The notes below the pieces were generated by a model. That model did no database searches and was not told where the DNA came from. It was given only the letters and a program-made list of their open reading frames with translations. From Tanypteryx hageni (taxonomy: Eukaryota > Arthropoda > Insecta > Odonata > Petaluridae), in the NCBI GenBank assembly GCA_028673005.1, contig CM054117.1, positions 34,568,561 to 34,632,560 of the forward strand: a DNA stretch of 64,000 bases, read 5' to 3'. Every line of letters begins with the position of its first letter. The first letter of the stretch is position 1. The translations under genes and the position numbers were made by a program. Shown here one piece after another: positions 45,031-58,101 of this stretch.

Positions 45031-45545
45031 CTAGCATAAAAATAAACAAATGTAATCTTTAAATTTTATTATTGTTATTCACTTACATATAAAGTGTTCT
45101 GGGAAATATTCTGAATTGCGTATTAATGTTCACGAAAATCAAAATTTCCATAGCGATATTTATAGGAAATTGTAATAATTATTGAAATTCTTTCATTTTA
45201 CGAAATGCCGTGCCCAGGATATTTCGAAGATGTCATTTGTCATAAGCGCCACTTGAAAACAAAGCCAAACCTTCCCGCGAAATATGTTAAAATTATATTT
45301 TCTCCAAAATTAATATTAATTTAATACTCATGTAACGTTATCTTTAAAATCAGATATATATTAAATAAAAATACTATCATTATGCTTTGGAAATCTATAA
45401 AATTATATTTTACATAGTAATATATTTCTTAAATTTTTACCAAAGATCTGCCGGGTATGATTTCAATGCTACTTTCGTAACGAAAGCTGAGATGGTTTTT
45501 GGTTAAAAAGAATTATCGAGCTCATTCTGTGATTGGAATACCGTT

Positions 45546-46045
45546 GAGACATCAGTGGTTCCCCAACTGTGTGACGCGGAATACTGGGGCTCCGCCGCTA
45601 ATATTTAAGGGTGCAACGCAAGAATTAGGATGCGTTGATAGGTTATTAGGGGAATAAAATTTGCTCAAATGAATTGGAGATGACATAATAGCAACAAATA
45701 CTTGCTTCTAAGTTTTTAATACCCGCATGTAAAAATATAACAAGAGAGAAAATGTCCATAAATCATGGGTGCATCCAGGCGAAGCAGAGGCGTTCTTTAC
45801 GATTCATGCAATCATGTCAAGGAAGATAACTATTAATAACTTATTATATTGTCGAAGATCTGGAATGCCACAGAAATATCGAATTTTTGAATCACCGATT
45901 TATTTCCTAATCGATTGTACTTAATAAAACAGTCGACTATTATTAAAAATATATCTCACTCGAATAGTAGTAATATAATATTTATAATATTTTTTTCCTT
46001 CGTCATTAATTACTCATTTCTATTGACTTACAAACGCTGTCTATA
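45546..46045. mobile_element. Decayed hAT-like element, truncated at the duplication junction
   Basis: Starts CAGTGGTTCCCCAACTGTGTG like the element at 20,530 and is collinear with it (TAATACCCGCATGTAAA, TTGAATCACxGATTTATTTCC, ACTTACAAACGCTGTCTATAG). At 46,045 the alignment stops and sequence of the 46-kb repeat begins. Confidence 0.55.
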
Positions 46046-47026
46046 GAACTCTGGAACCACTGGACATGTTTTAATGACATTTTGTATTGGAGGGTTTTAG
46101 TGATATTTGTCCACTGATTCCATTTCCCGTTAAAATCGGACTATAATAACGACCACTTTACATGAAGACCTTCATGTAGCTTACAACGTACTATTTTCAA
46201 CTCTAGAAACATTGGACATATTTAGGTACATGAAATTTGGTTTTAGGAAGTTTTACTAAATTATGTCTACCGATTCCATTTTTGGTTAAAATCGGACTAT
46301 AACATCGACCACATTACATAAAGAACTTCATGCATTTTAAAAAGTGTCTCAATTTTGGAGTTTTACTAAACTTTTTCGATCTCAAAGAACGCATTGGGAT
46401 ACTCGGTGTACTCCGACATGGACTACATCTTTCCATATATGATACTATTTGTAAAAAACGACTGAAAACCTTGTTTCAATGATTGTGTGACACGAGATTC
46501 TGTTTATCGTTGAAAGGGTGCTGCATCTACGAATGATTTGGAAACCATTGCATTTAATAGATCTTATAGATTGGAAAATATTGGTTTTTTGTTGGAGGTA
46601 GCGAAATGCGCATCTCACTTCTTCAATATTTTAATAGTCGTAGAACTGACAAAATTTACCTAGTGACAGAGCCCTTCCGAGGGGGTGAGAAGGGCAAACG
46701 GTTGTATATTTAAGCTGACGGAAATTGTTAACGTTAATTTTACCATATTTAATAGTTATATAACTTATTATTGTCCTACATTTCTTGATAAATAATATTT
46801 ATTAATAAAGGACTCAATTCAGTTGTTTATTATGTTATTACTTGTCAAAAAATTGTTTTTAATCTCTATGTGAGAGTACGGAAACATTTCGAATACAAAC
46901 CTCTGAAGGTTTTGCCGTGGTATTGCCAATTAAGATTGCGTGTTCCGTAGTACGTTTTCGCTCTATAAATCCAATTTTATGGAAACATCATTATTTTCTC
47001 TCGCAGAAACGTCAAGATAAAAAATA

Positions 47027-47795
47027 CTAGTAGTTGGTGCTTGCATACTGCAAGCATTTCATCTCACATTAAAAGAACATTCATTTTTCAAACAAAAATT
47101 TCAACATTTCAAATAGTCTATTAATTCTAAAGATTTCATTTCTGCAGCGATTTTCGTTTTTCCCACATGAAAGAATAATGGTTTAAAACAATCTCCAAAT
47201 GTCGCAATTTTAAAAATTTTACACTTTCTTCATTATAAGGTTCTAATGCTACACAATCTAGCCAAATTTTAAAGTTGTAGCACTTCTACAAATAAAATAA
47301 TATTTTTCTAATTGTTTAAATTTAAATAATCTTTAACGGCCGCCGCATAACATATATGGTAAAATTGAAATGTTTATTTGTGTAAATTTACTATACTGTA
47401 AATAATTTGAAAATTTCAGCTTCCTAGCTCATCCCATAGTACCTAAACAGCTATCTATTTGTTTAAACTTTAAGAATTTTTAACTGCCAAACAAATTAAA
47501 ATATCAAAATTTGTATAATCCCTATTTCGTTTTTTTAATAATCCTACTTATAAAAAAATTTCAACTCCGTGGCACATTCGGAAATATATAAACCTTGAAA
47601 ATTTGTTTAAACAATTGCGAATTTTTAGCGGCCGCATTGTTGCACTTTTTCAAGATTTTCGTTTTTTCTAGTCGGTTTTGCACAAAATCCTACCTAAGAA
47701 AAAAATTTCGAATCTCCAGCTTATCTGGAAGTGCCTAAACATTAGTATCCTCCTGTTATATGTTATATCCTCCTCTGTAAGAGTCGTCGATATAT
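47027..47795 (-). mobile_element. Helitron-like repeat copy 1'
   Basis: Duplicate of 956-1730 with the terminal CTAG and hairpin intact. It has lost one TATATGTTAT unit near its far end relative to the left copy. Confidence 0.5.
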
Positions 47796-47800
47796 AATGA

Positions 47801-48141
47801 CTAGTAGAAGGTGCTTGCATGCTGCAAGCATTTCATCTCACCTTGAAAAAACATTAATTTTTCAGACAGATATTTCACCATTAAAATTATTCTATTAATT
47901 CTAAAGATTTCACCTCTGCAGCGATTTTCGTTTTTCCTACATGTAAAAATAATAGTTTAAAACAATCCCCAAATGTTGCAATTTTAAACATTTTACATTT
48001 TCTCCATTATGGGGTACTAATGCTACACATTTGAGCCAAATTTTAAAGTTGTAGCACTTCTAGAAGTAAAATAATATTTTTCTAATTGTTTAAAATTTAA
48101 ACATTTTTAACGGTTGCCGCAATATATATATGGAGAGATTG
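47801..48141 (-). mobile_element. Helitron-like repeat copy 2'
   Basis: Duplicate of 1737-2078, followed by the shorter AT microsatellite (48,142-48,164). Confidence 0.5.
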
Positions 48142-48171
48142 AATATATATATATATATATATATTGAAAAT

Positions 48172-48524
48172 AGCGTTCATCATCAAGATTCCCGGAGCAT
48201 TGACTGAGGAGCCGAGAATTGCCGTAGTGGAAGTCTTCTTCTGATGTAGTAACCGAAAGTTGCCGGATTAAAAGCGTTTTTCTGAAGTAAAATCAACATT
48301 TGCAATAAAAAACGGTTTAGGTTCCAGAGAACCCAAAATTGCGGGGACTTACACTACCCGGAAGAAAAGTCAAGATTTACAGAAATAAAACTGTTTGATA
48401 GGAAGCTATGCGGGAATATGCGTGAGATGGAGAAACCAATAATTACGGGAATAAAGGCTTTTTTGGATATAAACGGAGTTTCTCTGGATTAAATTCGTTT
48501 GTCACAAAAAGAATCCGATAATAT
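48172..48524 (-). repeat. Degenerate tandem motif repeat (second copy)
   Basis: Duplicate of 2,135-2,485, nearly identical. Confidence 0.55.
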
Positions 48525-48563
48525 CTGGAATAAATGGGTTTGCTCAGCGCATATTATGAAAAA

Positions 48564-48780
48564 TGCGGGACCAAGGTCATGTGACATGCGTGGGAAACAG
48601 AATCTGAAATTCATCAAATGTATTCATTTTACATAAATATAAGTTCGTTCGCAGAATTTGAAGAGTTGAATGCAACACATGTAAGCAAACGAAACAAGTA
48701 GGATAAGATCTACTGAGGCAGAGAGTGAATTTTGTTTTTTTCAAAACGTTTTTGCTAATAGAGAATGTTAAAATTGATGC
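48564..48780 (+). repeat. Orphan GH18 3' flank (second copy)
   Basis: Duplicate of 2,520-2,735. Confidence 0.6.
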
Positions 48781-50753
48781 ATATTATTTTTGAGTACCAT
48801 GAAATAATATAATATAAATATTTTGACTGACAAACCGAGAAAACATGCACAACGAGTCAAAATACTAAATCGATTGGCGAAAAACGAAATCTCTTTTGTT
48901 CAAGAGTTAGCAAATGTGTCAGCCTCCTCAAGAAAACTGTTACAACGTAACAGAATACTTAACGGAAAAAAGAAGTCTCTAACTCTTTTCGTTTGGGGAT
49001 AATCAGAGTAACAGGAAGACAAACAGACGTACAAACAGGCATAAGGACGAACAATCCAAGAAAATAATACTATAAAGAGACAATAATGAAACGATCGGCG
49101 AAAAAAGGACATGTCCAGGTCGTTTGGTTTAGGAGTTATCGAGTGTGACTGACAGACGGACCTCCAAATTAAACCGCGGAAAACAATAAAGTTCAAAAAG
49201 TCTATTGCGAAAAAACTAAGTCTATCTTCTTTCGTACAGGTGTCACCGCTTCAGACAGACAGACGGACAATCCGAACGAAATCGTGCTAAAAAGTACTTC
49301 CGAATTCTCTCTATATTAAATTTGTAGTCCGCAGTGGGAGGAAGTAGGACTTTACAATGCGGGTTACCGAAAACGAAAAAAAATTGAATTCGGTCCTACA
49401 GGATCGATCTAATTATTTTAAGGTGAAATCGTAGACGTAAATTTTGATCATTGATATTAGCCGTAATTTCCACAAATAAATATCAACATTCGTGCGGACT
49501 TTACAATAAGTCGTCCCTTTACACGGTTTGAAACCCTTGAGTCCGTTTTCAATACTCCCTCGATGATCCTTGTCTGGGTGTCTGCATGACCGTGTGTCTG
49601 TCAGTCTGTGGTGTAGTATTTGTTTGTGTGATAAGAATTTTTCGTGCACCTTAACACAAATAATATCAATCAGCTCAGCACAAACCTCTATATTTAAGAT
49701 AGATATTAGTAAGTCAGGATCTGAAAAGGTTTTGTCTGAATATAGTCAACCGAAACTGAAGGTTTACTTTTGTCATTTTTCAAACTTTTTCAAATTTCGT
49801 CCTTAGGACTTCATTTTTTCAAACATTTGTTATTATCAAAACTGTAGAAAATGTTTTTTTAAAACTTTTTGAAACATTTCTTTGTAAAACGGATAGTGTA
49901 TTAAATATTTATATCATTTGTCTGAATATGTAAAGTGCGTCACTAAGTGATACATTTGCTTCCATTGCCATGATAACGTCACTTAAGGAATATTATAACA
50001 ATCTGCATTGAGTAATACGCCATTCTAAGATACTCAAGTGACTGTCTCTGTAAACCGAAGTAAAATTTGTCTGATCGTTGTTTCCTAATGATCGTAATAT
50101 TAAGAGCCGTCAGGTCATACACATTCAGCATATTTATTATAAAGACTAACAATAAGCAAAGTTACATAATTACAATATTTTACCATCAGTTAGTGATGAA
50201 TGTTGTGGTACTTCTAGGGATATACTTCAAAAGTGTTATTTAAAAAATAATGTTGATCCTTTCTGCCTTTAACTTTACCATAGATCCTGTTGGTCATGTA
50301 ACCATCGGACTTCTTTTATTGCATGCAATAATGTAATCGAACAACTGTGACTGAAATACTGAATATTTCTCAGGAAAAAAAAAACAAATAAATTCGGACC
50401 TTTAGAATCAATTGAATTATTTGAAGACGATATATTAGACGTACTCTGATCTTTCAAAATGATACGTAATTTATAAGAATAAATATAAAAATTCTTGCAA
50501 ACAGATAATTCCTTATTGGAGTCTCTGCATAGCATTAGAAGAGATTATATATTAGATATCTAGTAGAAAACTGGGTTTCTTGACATGCAATTCATTCCTC
50601 TCGATTCTTTCACTTTATTGTGCTTATAAGCAAATTTTATCACTCGTTACTCTGTGCGAGGAATTTGAACGACGCTCATGATAAGAGTGAAAAAATTAAA
50701 TATGGTTAAAATAATATTTTGGGTAGGGAATCCCCGTCCAGTAGGAAACAACC
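48781..50753. other. Noncoding, then GH18 A' 5' flank, first part
   Basis: Duplicate of 2,736-4,716. A deletion near 48,921 removes GGACCGGC-type bases present in the left copy. The GH18 upstream homology starts near 50,282. Confidence 0.5.
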
Positions 50754-51918
50754 CAGTGGCGTAACTACATATTCTACCCCCCCCCCCCCGCGAAAGTTTT
50801 CAATGAGCCCCCTTGAACAACCATACCAAAAATCATCCGACATTCGCTTCGAAAATGTTTATATAAATGAATTAAGCACTATTTATTATATAGTTTTATT
50901 CACAATTCATTAGGCATTTTCAATGAGGTGATTTTCTTGTTCCTCTTTTTTAGTTCTTCTTCTAATTTTATTTCCTTGTCTTTTTCGCAACTACGCTAGT
51001 TGTACTTGAATTATCATTATCCATCGAAATAAATAGGAAAAACAACAAAATCATCTGCAGTGTATCTTGATACGTAATTAATAAACTGAATATATTATTA
51101 CGAATTTCCCGATTTCTCGGTTTTTTAAAAGCATTTTCTTTTAAAACGCAGATGTGTACAATAACGGATTTCCCATTAGGTAGGAATATTCGTAGGGACG
51201 TTCGCGTTCTAGTTATGCAATGAATGTTGTTCATCACCTTAATGGTGGATGGCAGGGTATGCTCATGTAGTAAAAGGAATTTACATTAAGTTCCTGTTAA
51301 TCACCTGCGAGAAATCCTAGCTTTCGCTAATGACATGTATTTAAGTACGTATGGATTAATACTTTATTACTTAAAAAAACACGAAAGTCGGGATGCTTTA
51401 AAAAGGGGCGCGTGATTTTTAAATCCTGCCTTGCATATAATAATATAAAAAAAACATACATGAATATAAGACAATAAGATAAAAACTAAATTATATTTTT
51501 ATACTTATCAAATTACTTTAATGTTTCTCTCCTCAAAGACACCAAAAAATAATCAGAGTTTTCTGGTAGGCTTCACGGAATAACGTGTTCCTAACGGGCA
51601 TACGCATTCACATCTCCAGTGCTGAACTCAGCCTTATTCACTATATTATCGTCATGCCTATGGAACACAGTACAAAAGCTCCTTTCGTCTTCCATATGGG
51701 TTTGATGGATCCAGATGGATCTCAAGGAAAAATGATTAACTTTATAATGACAAGCGGCCTGCTAGGCTCCGTTTGCAGTAAGTGGAAAAAAGAATTTTAG
51801 TAATGCCTTCTAAAAAATGCTAGGCCGGCGTCGCGGGCTCCCAGATTCTTCGGAGCCCCCAGACCCCCCCCCCCCCCCACGCGGTGGCGTACCTGGCTAC
51901 ATAGTAGTTACGCCCCTG
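50754..51918 (+). mobile_element. hAT-like non-autonomous transposon (second copy)
   Basis: Duplicate of 4717-5882 with the same inverted repeats and target duplication. Poly-C tract lengths differ slightly. Confidence 0.85.
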
Positions 51919-51942
51919 AAACAAACCTACACAGTGCCAATA

Positions 51943-52215
51943 TAGACCAGTCAAATTAGACACTTTTTTGAAGGATAGGAGAAATAATTTCAAAAGTTAT
52001 GAAACTTGGCGCATTTGTCCATTAGGGCAACCTAACTAACATATCAAAAGTTGACATGCCTGACGTGTATAGGTCGGCCGTTTTGGCGCCAAAATGGCCG
52101 CCGGAGCACGACTCGCGACTGGCCTTTCGCGAATAAATCGGAAACAGTGAGATATACGGCAAGTATCAAAACTTTATGAAATATTTCCCATAAAATGTCT
52201 AATTTGACTGGTCTA
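51943..52215 (+). mobile_element. MITE with 20-bp inverted repeats (second copy)
   Basis: Duplicate of 5907-6179. Both inverted repeats are perfect. Confidence 0.85.
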
Positions 52216-54125
52216 ATAGCATAAGAAGATTCTCTGATAAAAGTGAGTATATAGATTTTCACGAATCTATTACCCATGTGGCTAATTAGTTAACAATATA
52301 TTCATAACCAAAACTATGTAACGATGTTATAAACTTGTCACGTTAATACGAATAACCAGCAATATCGCACAGTATTGAATGTGACAGATAAATGTTAATT
52401 CCGCGAATCAATATCTCAGTTTTACACATACATATATAATCACATAAATACTTTAATTTCTGCGGGTATTTTAACTTTTAGAATTGTCAATGCGGTAAAA
52501 ATGAATGCCTTATGGATTGTCGTCGTCGGACTTTTACAGTTGCTACTAGTGATCGGCAAAATAACTTCCAAATACATTCTATATTACTTAACAAAAATGT
52601 TAAGAAAAATCCATTGCGTTAATTTCGAGCGGCAGGAGATTAAACTTAAAAAATTTTCAGAAGAGACTCAAATATCGGACCATGAAAAACGATTTTTGTG
52701 TTACTACGCCGCAGCTACTAATACTTTTGGAGAGAATCTGGAACTGGAAGAGAAATGTTTGGCTGTTTACTCATCTGGTGTACGCAAAACGAGAAATCAA
52801 CAATGAAATTGGGGCAGTAGAGCCGAGCCGTGCAAAAGATGCCTACTATGAAAAAAGGTCAAACGCGATAATAAATATTGATATCGGTATAATTCTCATT
52901 GGGAGTCATTAACAACAGAACTGCTAATAAATGATAATTATTGGCATGAAGTTTATTCTGATTACATTAAATAGACATTCTTCATGAAATTTCCTTGCTT
53001 TTAATGAGCTCATATTTAACTTTTTCTTTTATGCTTCGCATATTATTGGAAATAAAATTACTTGAAATTTTAATCGCCTTTCTAATAACACTCAATATTT
53101 TCTGTTTCGAAGTTTACTATGATCGATTACCGAAGCTGAAGGAGATCAATACGAAAATAAATGTCCTACTGTACGTCGAGGCATGTTGCAGGAATAAGGC
53201 TAGTTATAGAACGAAATCTTAGATATGTCTAAGCGAGCGTGTTGAGCTATATGCTTGACGCAACCAATAACTACGTAAAAGACATTGCTCCGTAACAGCC
53301 TTGAAAAATCAAATTTAATGTCTAGACGCATTACCATGATAAATTACAAAAATGTTATGAAAACGGTTGACCAGAAATTCATATTATCTCGTTTTCATTT
53401 TAATTGTCCACAAAAATTATTATTTACTACGAAGAGCATTTAATGCGTCTGAATTAAATCTCACTTTACCCATTACTCAGCTGCCATGTCATTCTTTTTA
53501 CAGATACCACAAACAAGCTCTGAAAGGTCAAATTATGACAGAAGCGCTGTTGCAACTTTTCAGAAACACGGATTCGACGGATTGGTAGTTGACTGGATTT
53601 TGCCAAAGGACAAAGAAAAGGTATAAAACCAATAGGTACATTAGTCTCACTCATTCATAAATTGTCCTCATAATGCAAGTATAAAAAATACAGGAACTCC
53701 TTGGTTTTGTCGTAATGATCTCTCGGAATGACGCAGAAAGCATCACCGTCATTCACTCAATAATTCCTCCTTTTGATATATTATCAAACTTCTATTGATA
53801 AAATACTAGTTAATCTGTTTAAATAATGAATAAGTAAACAACTAATTATGAAAATAATATAATCTACGACTGGTTAGTTTCTTAAAAAATCCTATATATG
53901 ATTTTCCAAGTGTTTGTCCGTACGTATAGAGAAGATATATCACAAAAACGGAAATGTCCTAATAGAAAGCTACAAGAATAAACCTCCACGCCCGTTTGGC
54001 ACAACTGCAAACAAAGCAGACATTGATTCTTCAATAAAAACGTCAAATATTAAATTTTGAGCTGATGCGATTACTATATATTGTGATTTTGTAGTTTGTG
54101 CATTGCAATGCTACACAAGCAGTAC

Positions 54126-54976
54126 TCATATCTCTGTGGATTTTATGATGTTCATCACAGAAAACAAAGATTTACACGAGTACGTTGATGAAAAAATAAC
54201 TTAAAAATTGCCATAGCAACTCTTTCAGTGGTTCAAAAGTTTCAGAAATGGCATTCCACAGTATCAAAATTTAATTAATCTAATTAACCCCTGTCAGCCG
54301 ATCGAATACAACAGATTCTAATTTTAATCTTTAATCTATAAAGTTTTGTTTTCATATTTATCTGGACTGAGAATAAAATTCATTTAAAATCACCCAGTCG
54401 AGTAGTTATAATTTTCTAAATAAATGTATGTATCGACAAATTTTGAGTTTCTTAAAATTACATGAACTGTGCAAGTCTTGCCGAGAACTATTCCATAATT
54501 AAAATTAAAGTCTACCTAAGTTGTTTCGGAAGCTTTTTCGAGTAAGATTGTCACAAAATTCGACTTTGGAACATGCTTCTTCAAGCGGGAAAAGTACTTA
54601 AAACAACAATCTTTCAGGTCATGTTTGAATATTTTTCAGCTTGATCTAGAAAGCATTTATCATGTCGAACATAACATCAACAGGTTTTCCAGAATCTTGT
54701 AGTTTAATATTAAGTCTATTAAGATGCGATGATAAGTCGCTGAAAACTGCTTGCTGACCCACTCCACATCTGTTAGTTCAGAAAAAATTGTTCTTTTTTC
54801 CTCACTGAAAAACATTTCAATTTCATTTAAACACACAACAAAGCATTCAAGTATACTACCTCGACTAAGCCAGCGCACATTGTTATACATGTACAATCCA
54901 TTGTATACTGATCTATTTCGTTTAACAATGACTAAAATTGACTTATATTTAGGGCTCGTGAAGCTATGAATTCATA
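54126..54976 (-). pseudogene. hAT transposase relic in intron 4 of A'
   Basis: Duplicate of 8,090-8,940. The NVRWLSRGSILECF signature lies in the frame 54,660-54,896. Confidence 0.75.
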
Positions 54977-55132
54977 TAATAATTTCAACCATTTTACACA
55001 AGTTTTTAAAATGTTATCTAAAGTCGTTTGAATCATGCTATCCTCATGATGAGATATTTCTTTTACCTACGTGTTTCTTGTCTGACTCCGCTAAAAACGC
55101 TGAGAATATCTGGTTGACCATCCACGCAATTT

Positions 55133-55826
55133 TGATCTTTTTACTTTCTCTATAACGGAAGTATAGAGAAAGTATTGTTTTCATGAAAAAATCGAGTTCG
55201 AGATTTCAACGGAAATACACATTTTGAGGTCCACTGAACACGTTTTGACCACTTTCCCGATGATGTCTGTGTGTGCGATAGAAATTTTGTAGACGGGGTA
55301 ACTCAAAACCTACTAATCAGGTCAACGCGAACTTCTAAAGTTTACATTTTTTAAAAGGAAAAGAGTTGATAAGTTTTGTTTAAAATTGGTCAAACGGAAG
55401 TGGGTATTTACTCTCATCACTTATACATTTCTTTAAATATTTGATTTAATACTTGATCAATGTAAAACATTACTGGAATATGCGTTGTAAATAATTTAAT
55501 TTTCTACGACGTTTACACGAAACATTTTCCCATGTAATATTAAGAAATATTTTTTAAAATATAGATTTTTTTAGCTGCCACCACCACGCAACTTAGGGGG
55601 AAATTTTGTAAACACATTCCGTTTAGTTATTAGAAACGCTCCTATTTATGTAGTAAATTATTGGAACTTCGTTGCTATATCCAATATCAGGAGGCCATGG
55701 CATGAGTTTCTTACTGTTCTTAATAAATTCTTTGCATTTATTTCGCAGTTCCTTAAAATGTTTATTATCATTTAACGTATTGGGAACTTTTAGATATATT
55801 ACAGGCATGGAGAAAATCATGTGGTG
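55133..55826 (+). mobile_element. Dispersed hairpin repeat (second copy of 9,097)
   Basis: Duplicate of 9,097-9,790 with the 13-bp hairpin intact at about 55,142-55,174. Confidence 0.6.
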
Positions 55827-56762
55827 GCCACATCAAACTTTTGAAAATTGAATGGCTGCGTCAGTTCCCTTGATCTAATAGTACATGTCACTTCTATATG
55901 CCTGTAAGCGTAAAATTATTACTAACAGAGTTAAATTAAATGTTATATAATCATGTCGCTCCTTTTAGAGCTTACTTATGTTTCATTTACAATGCAATAT
56001 TTATATTAGTTACATATAAAAGAGTTATAAAAAATGAAAATGATTTTTCCTCGATCCACATGTTCCTTTTAAAAGTCTTTGCCAGAGACTTACTTCACTT
56101 CACTTCACTGCTTAATGAGCTCCGCGCCGAATTCGACGAGCACGACTTCCTACTCTCAGCTCTGCTACCAGTTGATGAAGAAATTTTGCATATAGACCCC
56201 GACCTCAATGTGATAGTAAGGCGAGCATTATCACCATAAATCAGGTTAAGGCACATGGCATGATTCATTTCTGCTATATTCAGCATATTTCCTTAAGCAA
56301 AAGGTGCCCAATAAAAAAACTTCCTTTTCAGAACTTGCGACTCCGTCACCATCAAGACCTTTTATATTTGGGACCCTTATGTCGGAGTCACGGGATTGTT
56401 TTCCTCACTGAATTCAGTAGTACGTACCAATATTGCAATGCGTGCAAGTCAATGTTGTTTATCCATGCATGTACGCCCGTGTGTGAACTTTGTTTTTATG
56501 GTATGTTAATTAATGTGATAAAAACAATCCACAATTATATCAGACGTCAAATCAATGACGATACCAAATCCCAAAGAAAAAAATTATTCACGATTTAATC
56601 CTATCACAGGAATCTCTATTATAACACGAAAGATGAGGTGACTTTTGCTAAGCGTAATTAGCTTTCAAAACCTCCTGTAGAGAGTGTGGAGTAACAGTGG
56701 AGTGCTGCAACCTGGCGGAACACTTTATAACTAATAGAAGTCGTGTTCATCTTATAAATATA

Positions 56763-57285
56763 CAAGTAGTTGGTGCTTGCATTCTGCAAGCATTTCATCT
56801 GACCCTGATAAACATTAATATTTCAGAGAGATATAGCATTATTAGAAATTTTTTTAATTCAAAATATTTCACCTTTGCACCCAATTTCTATCGTTTCTTA
56901 TTGAACAATATTTGATTAAAACAATGCCTTAAATTTGCAATTTTGAGAATAATACACTTTATTTAATGTAAAGTGCTAATTCCCCACCATTTTGTCAAAT
57001 TTGAAGTTGTAGCACATCTAGAAGTGAAATAATATTTATTTAATTGTTTAAATTTCAAAAGTTTAATGCGGCCGCAATAACACTTTGTTGGAGCTTTTCA
57101 AATATTTGTTAGTTTAAATACACTGAGATTTACTTAACTTTAAAATTTCAGCTTCATAGCTTGCCCCAATATACCTAAACACTTATCTATTAGTTTAAAC
57201 TTTAAGAATTTTTAACAACCAAAGAAATTAAAATATCAAAATTTTTATAATTTTTAATTTCGTTTTTTCACAAAATCAACAAAAA
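56763..57285 (-). mobile_element. Helitron-like repeat copy 3'
   Basis: Duplicate of 10,728-11,250, abutting the second LINE. Confidence 0.5.
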
Positions 57286-57783
57286 TTTCCCCTGAAAGGA
57301 CTTTCAAACGATCTTAAATCCGTAGACATAGTCGACGCCATTGAACGAGATGGCTTTGAAGTTCACGATGTCTATCAAGTTTTTTCTACCCGCCCCACCT
57401 ATGCGCTGCAAAAGCAAGGGATCAAAACAGTGGAAAAATATCCCACTGATGTATATATCGTAACCTTAGCCAAAACAGCTGATTCTAAAAAATTTGCCAA
57501 TAAATCCGGAATTTCTATTTATAATTGTAAAATACGTCCCTACAAAATACCACTTAGCCCAGTTCAATGCTTCAATTATCAATAATTAGGGCATACTAAA
57601 AACCATTGCAATTTTCCGGCCGTATGTGTGATATGCGGCGGCGATCATCCTTCTGCCAAATGCTCGAAATCCCCCGATACTCCCCCCACTTGTGCTAACT
57701 GCAGAAATTACAATTCCATACTGCCAATTATAAAAATTGCCCCACCTTCATCCGAGCTCGCACAGCAGTGTATAACCGCCTGA
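57286..57783 (+). pseudogene. LINE ORF1 gag-like remnant (second copy)
   Basis: Same truncated gag frame and the same TAA after CFNYQ. CVICGGDHPSAKC is intact. Confidence 0.75.
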
Positions 57784-58101
57784 ACCCTACCTCAGCACCA
57801 GCTCCACCATCTCCACCAGCACCAAATCCAACATCCCATCCTTCATACTTTCCCCACCTACCTACTCCTCCAACCCTCCCTACCCAAAACTTAATCCTCA
57901 CCCCACCCCATCCCACCCTCTCCCACCCATTACCCCCTTACCCTCAAAACCCTTTCATCCAACCCACTTTTCCACCCCCTTTTAATAACAATAATATCTT
58001 ATCCGACATTCAATGGCTCCACAATATACTTACCCATTTTCTTTTTCTCCAAACTAGCGAGCAGCGGCGCATATATCTTCTGAGTGAGTTACTCAAATTT
58101 G

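Larger units (their letters stand above)
52501..56598 (+). pseudogene. GH18 chitinase-like pseudogene A'
   Basis: Duplicate of pseudogene A with the same frameshifts, GC donors and 3' truncation. Exons: 52501-52555, 52664-52857, 53113-53198, 53504-53620, 56076-56220, 56332-56419, then the start of exon 7. There are a few substitutions: codon GAT to GGT in exon 2, and GTA to ATA before DPDLN in exon 5. Because every disabling lesion is shared, A was already dead before the 46-kb duplication (or the two copies are alleles). Confidence 0.88.
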
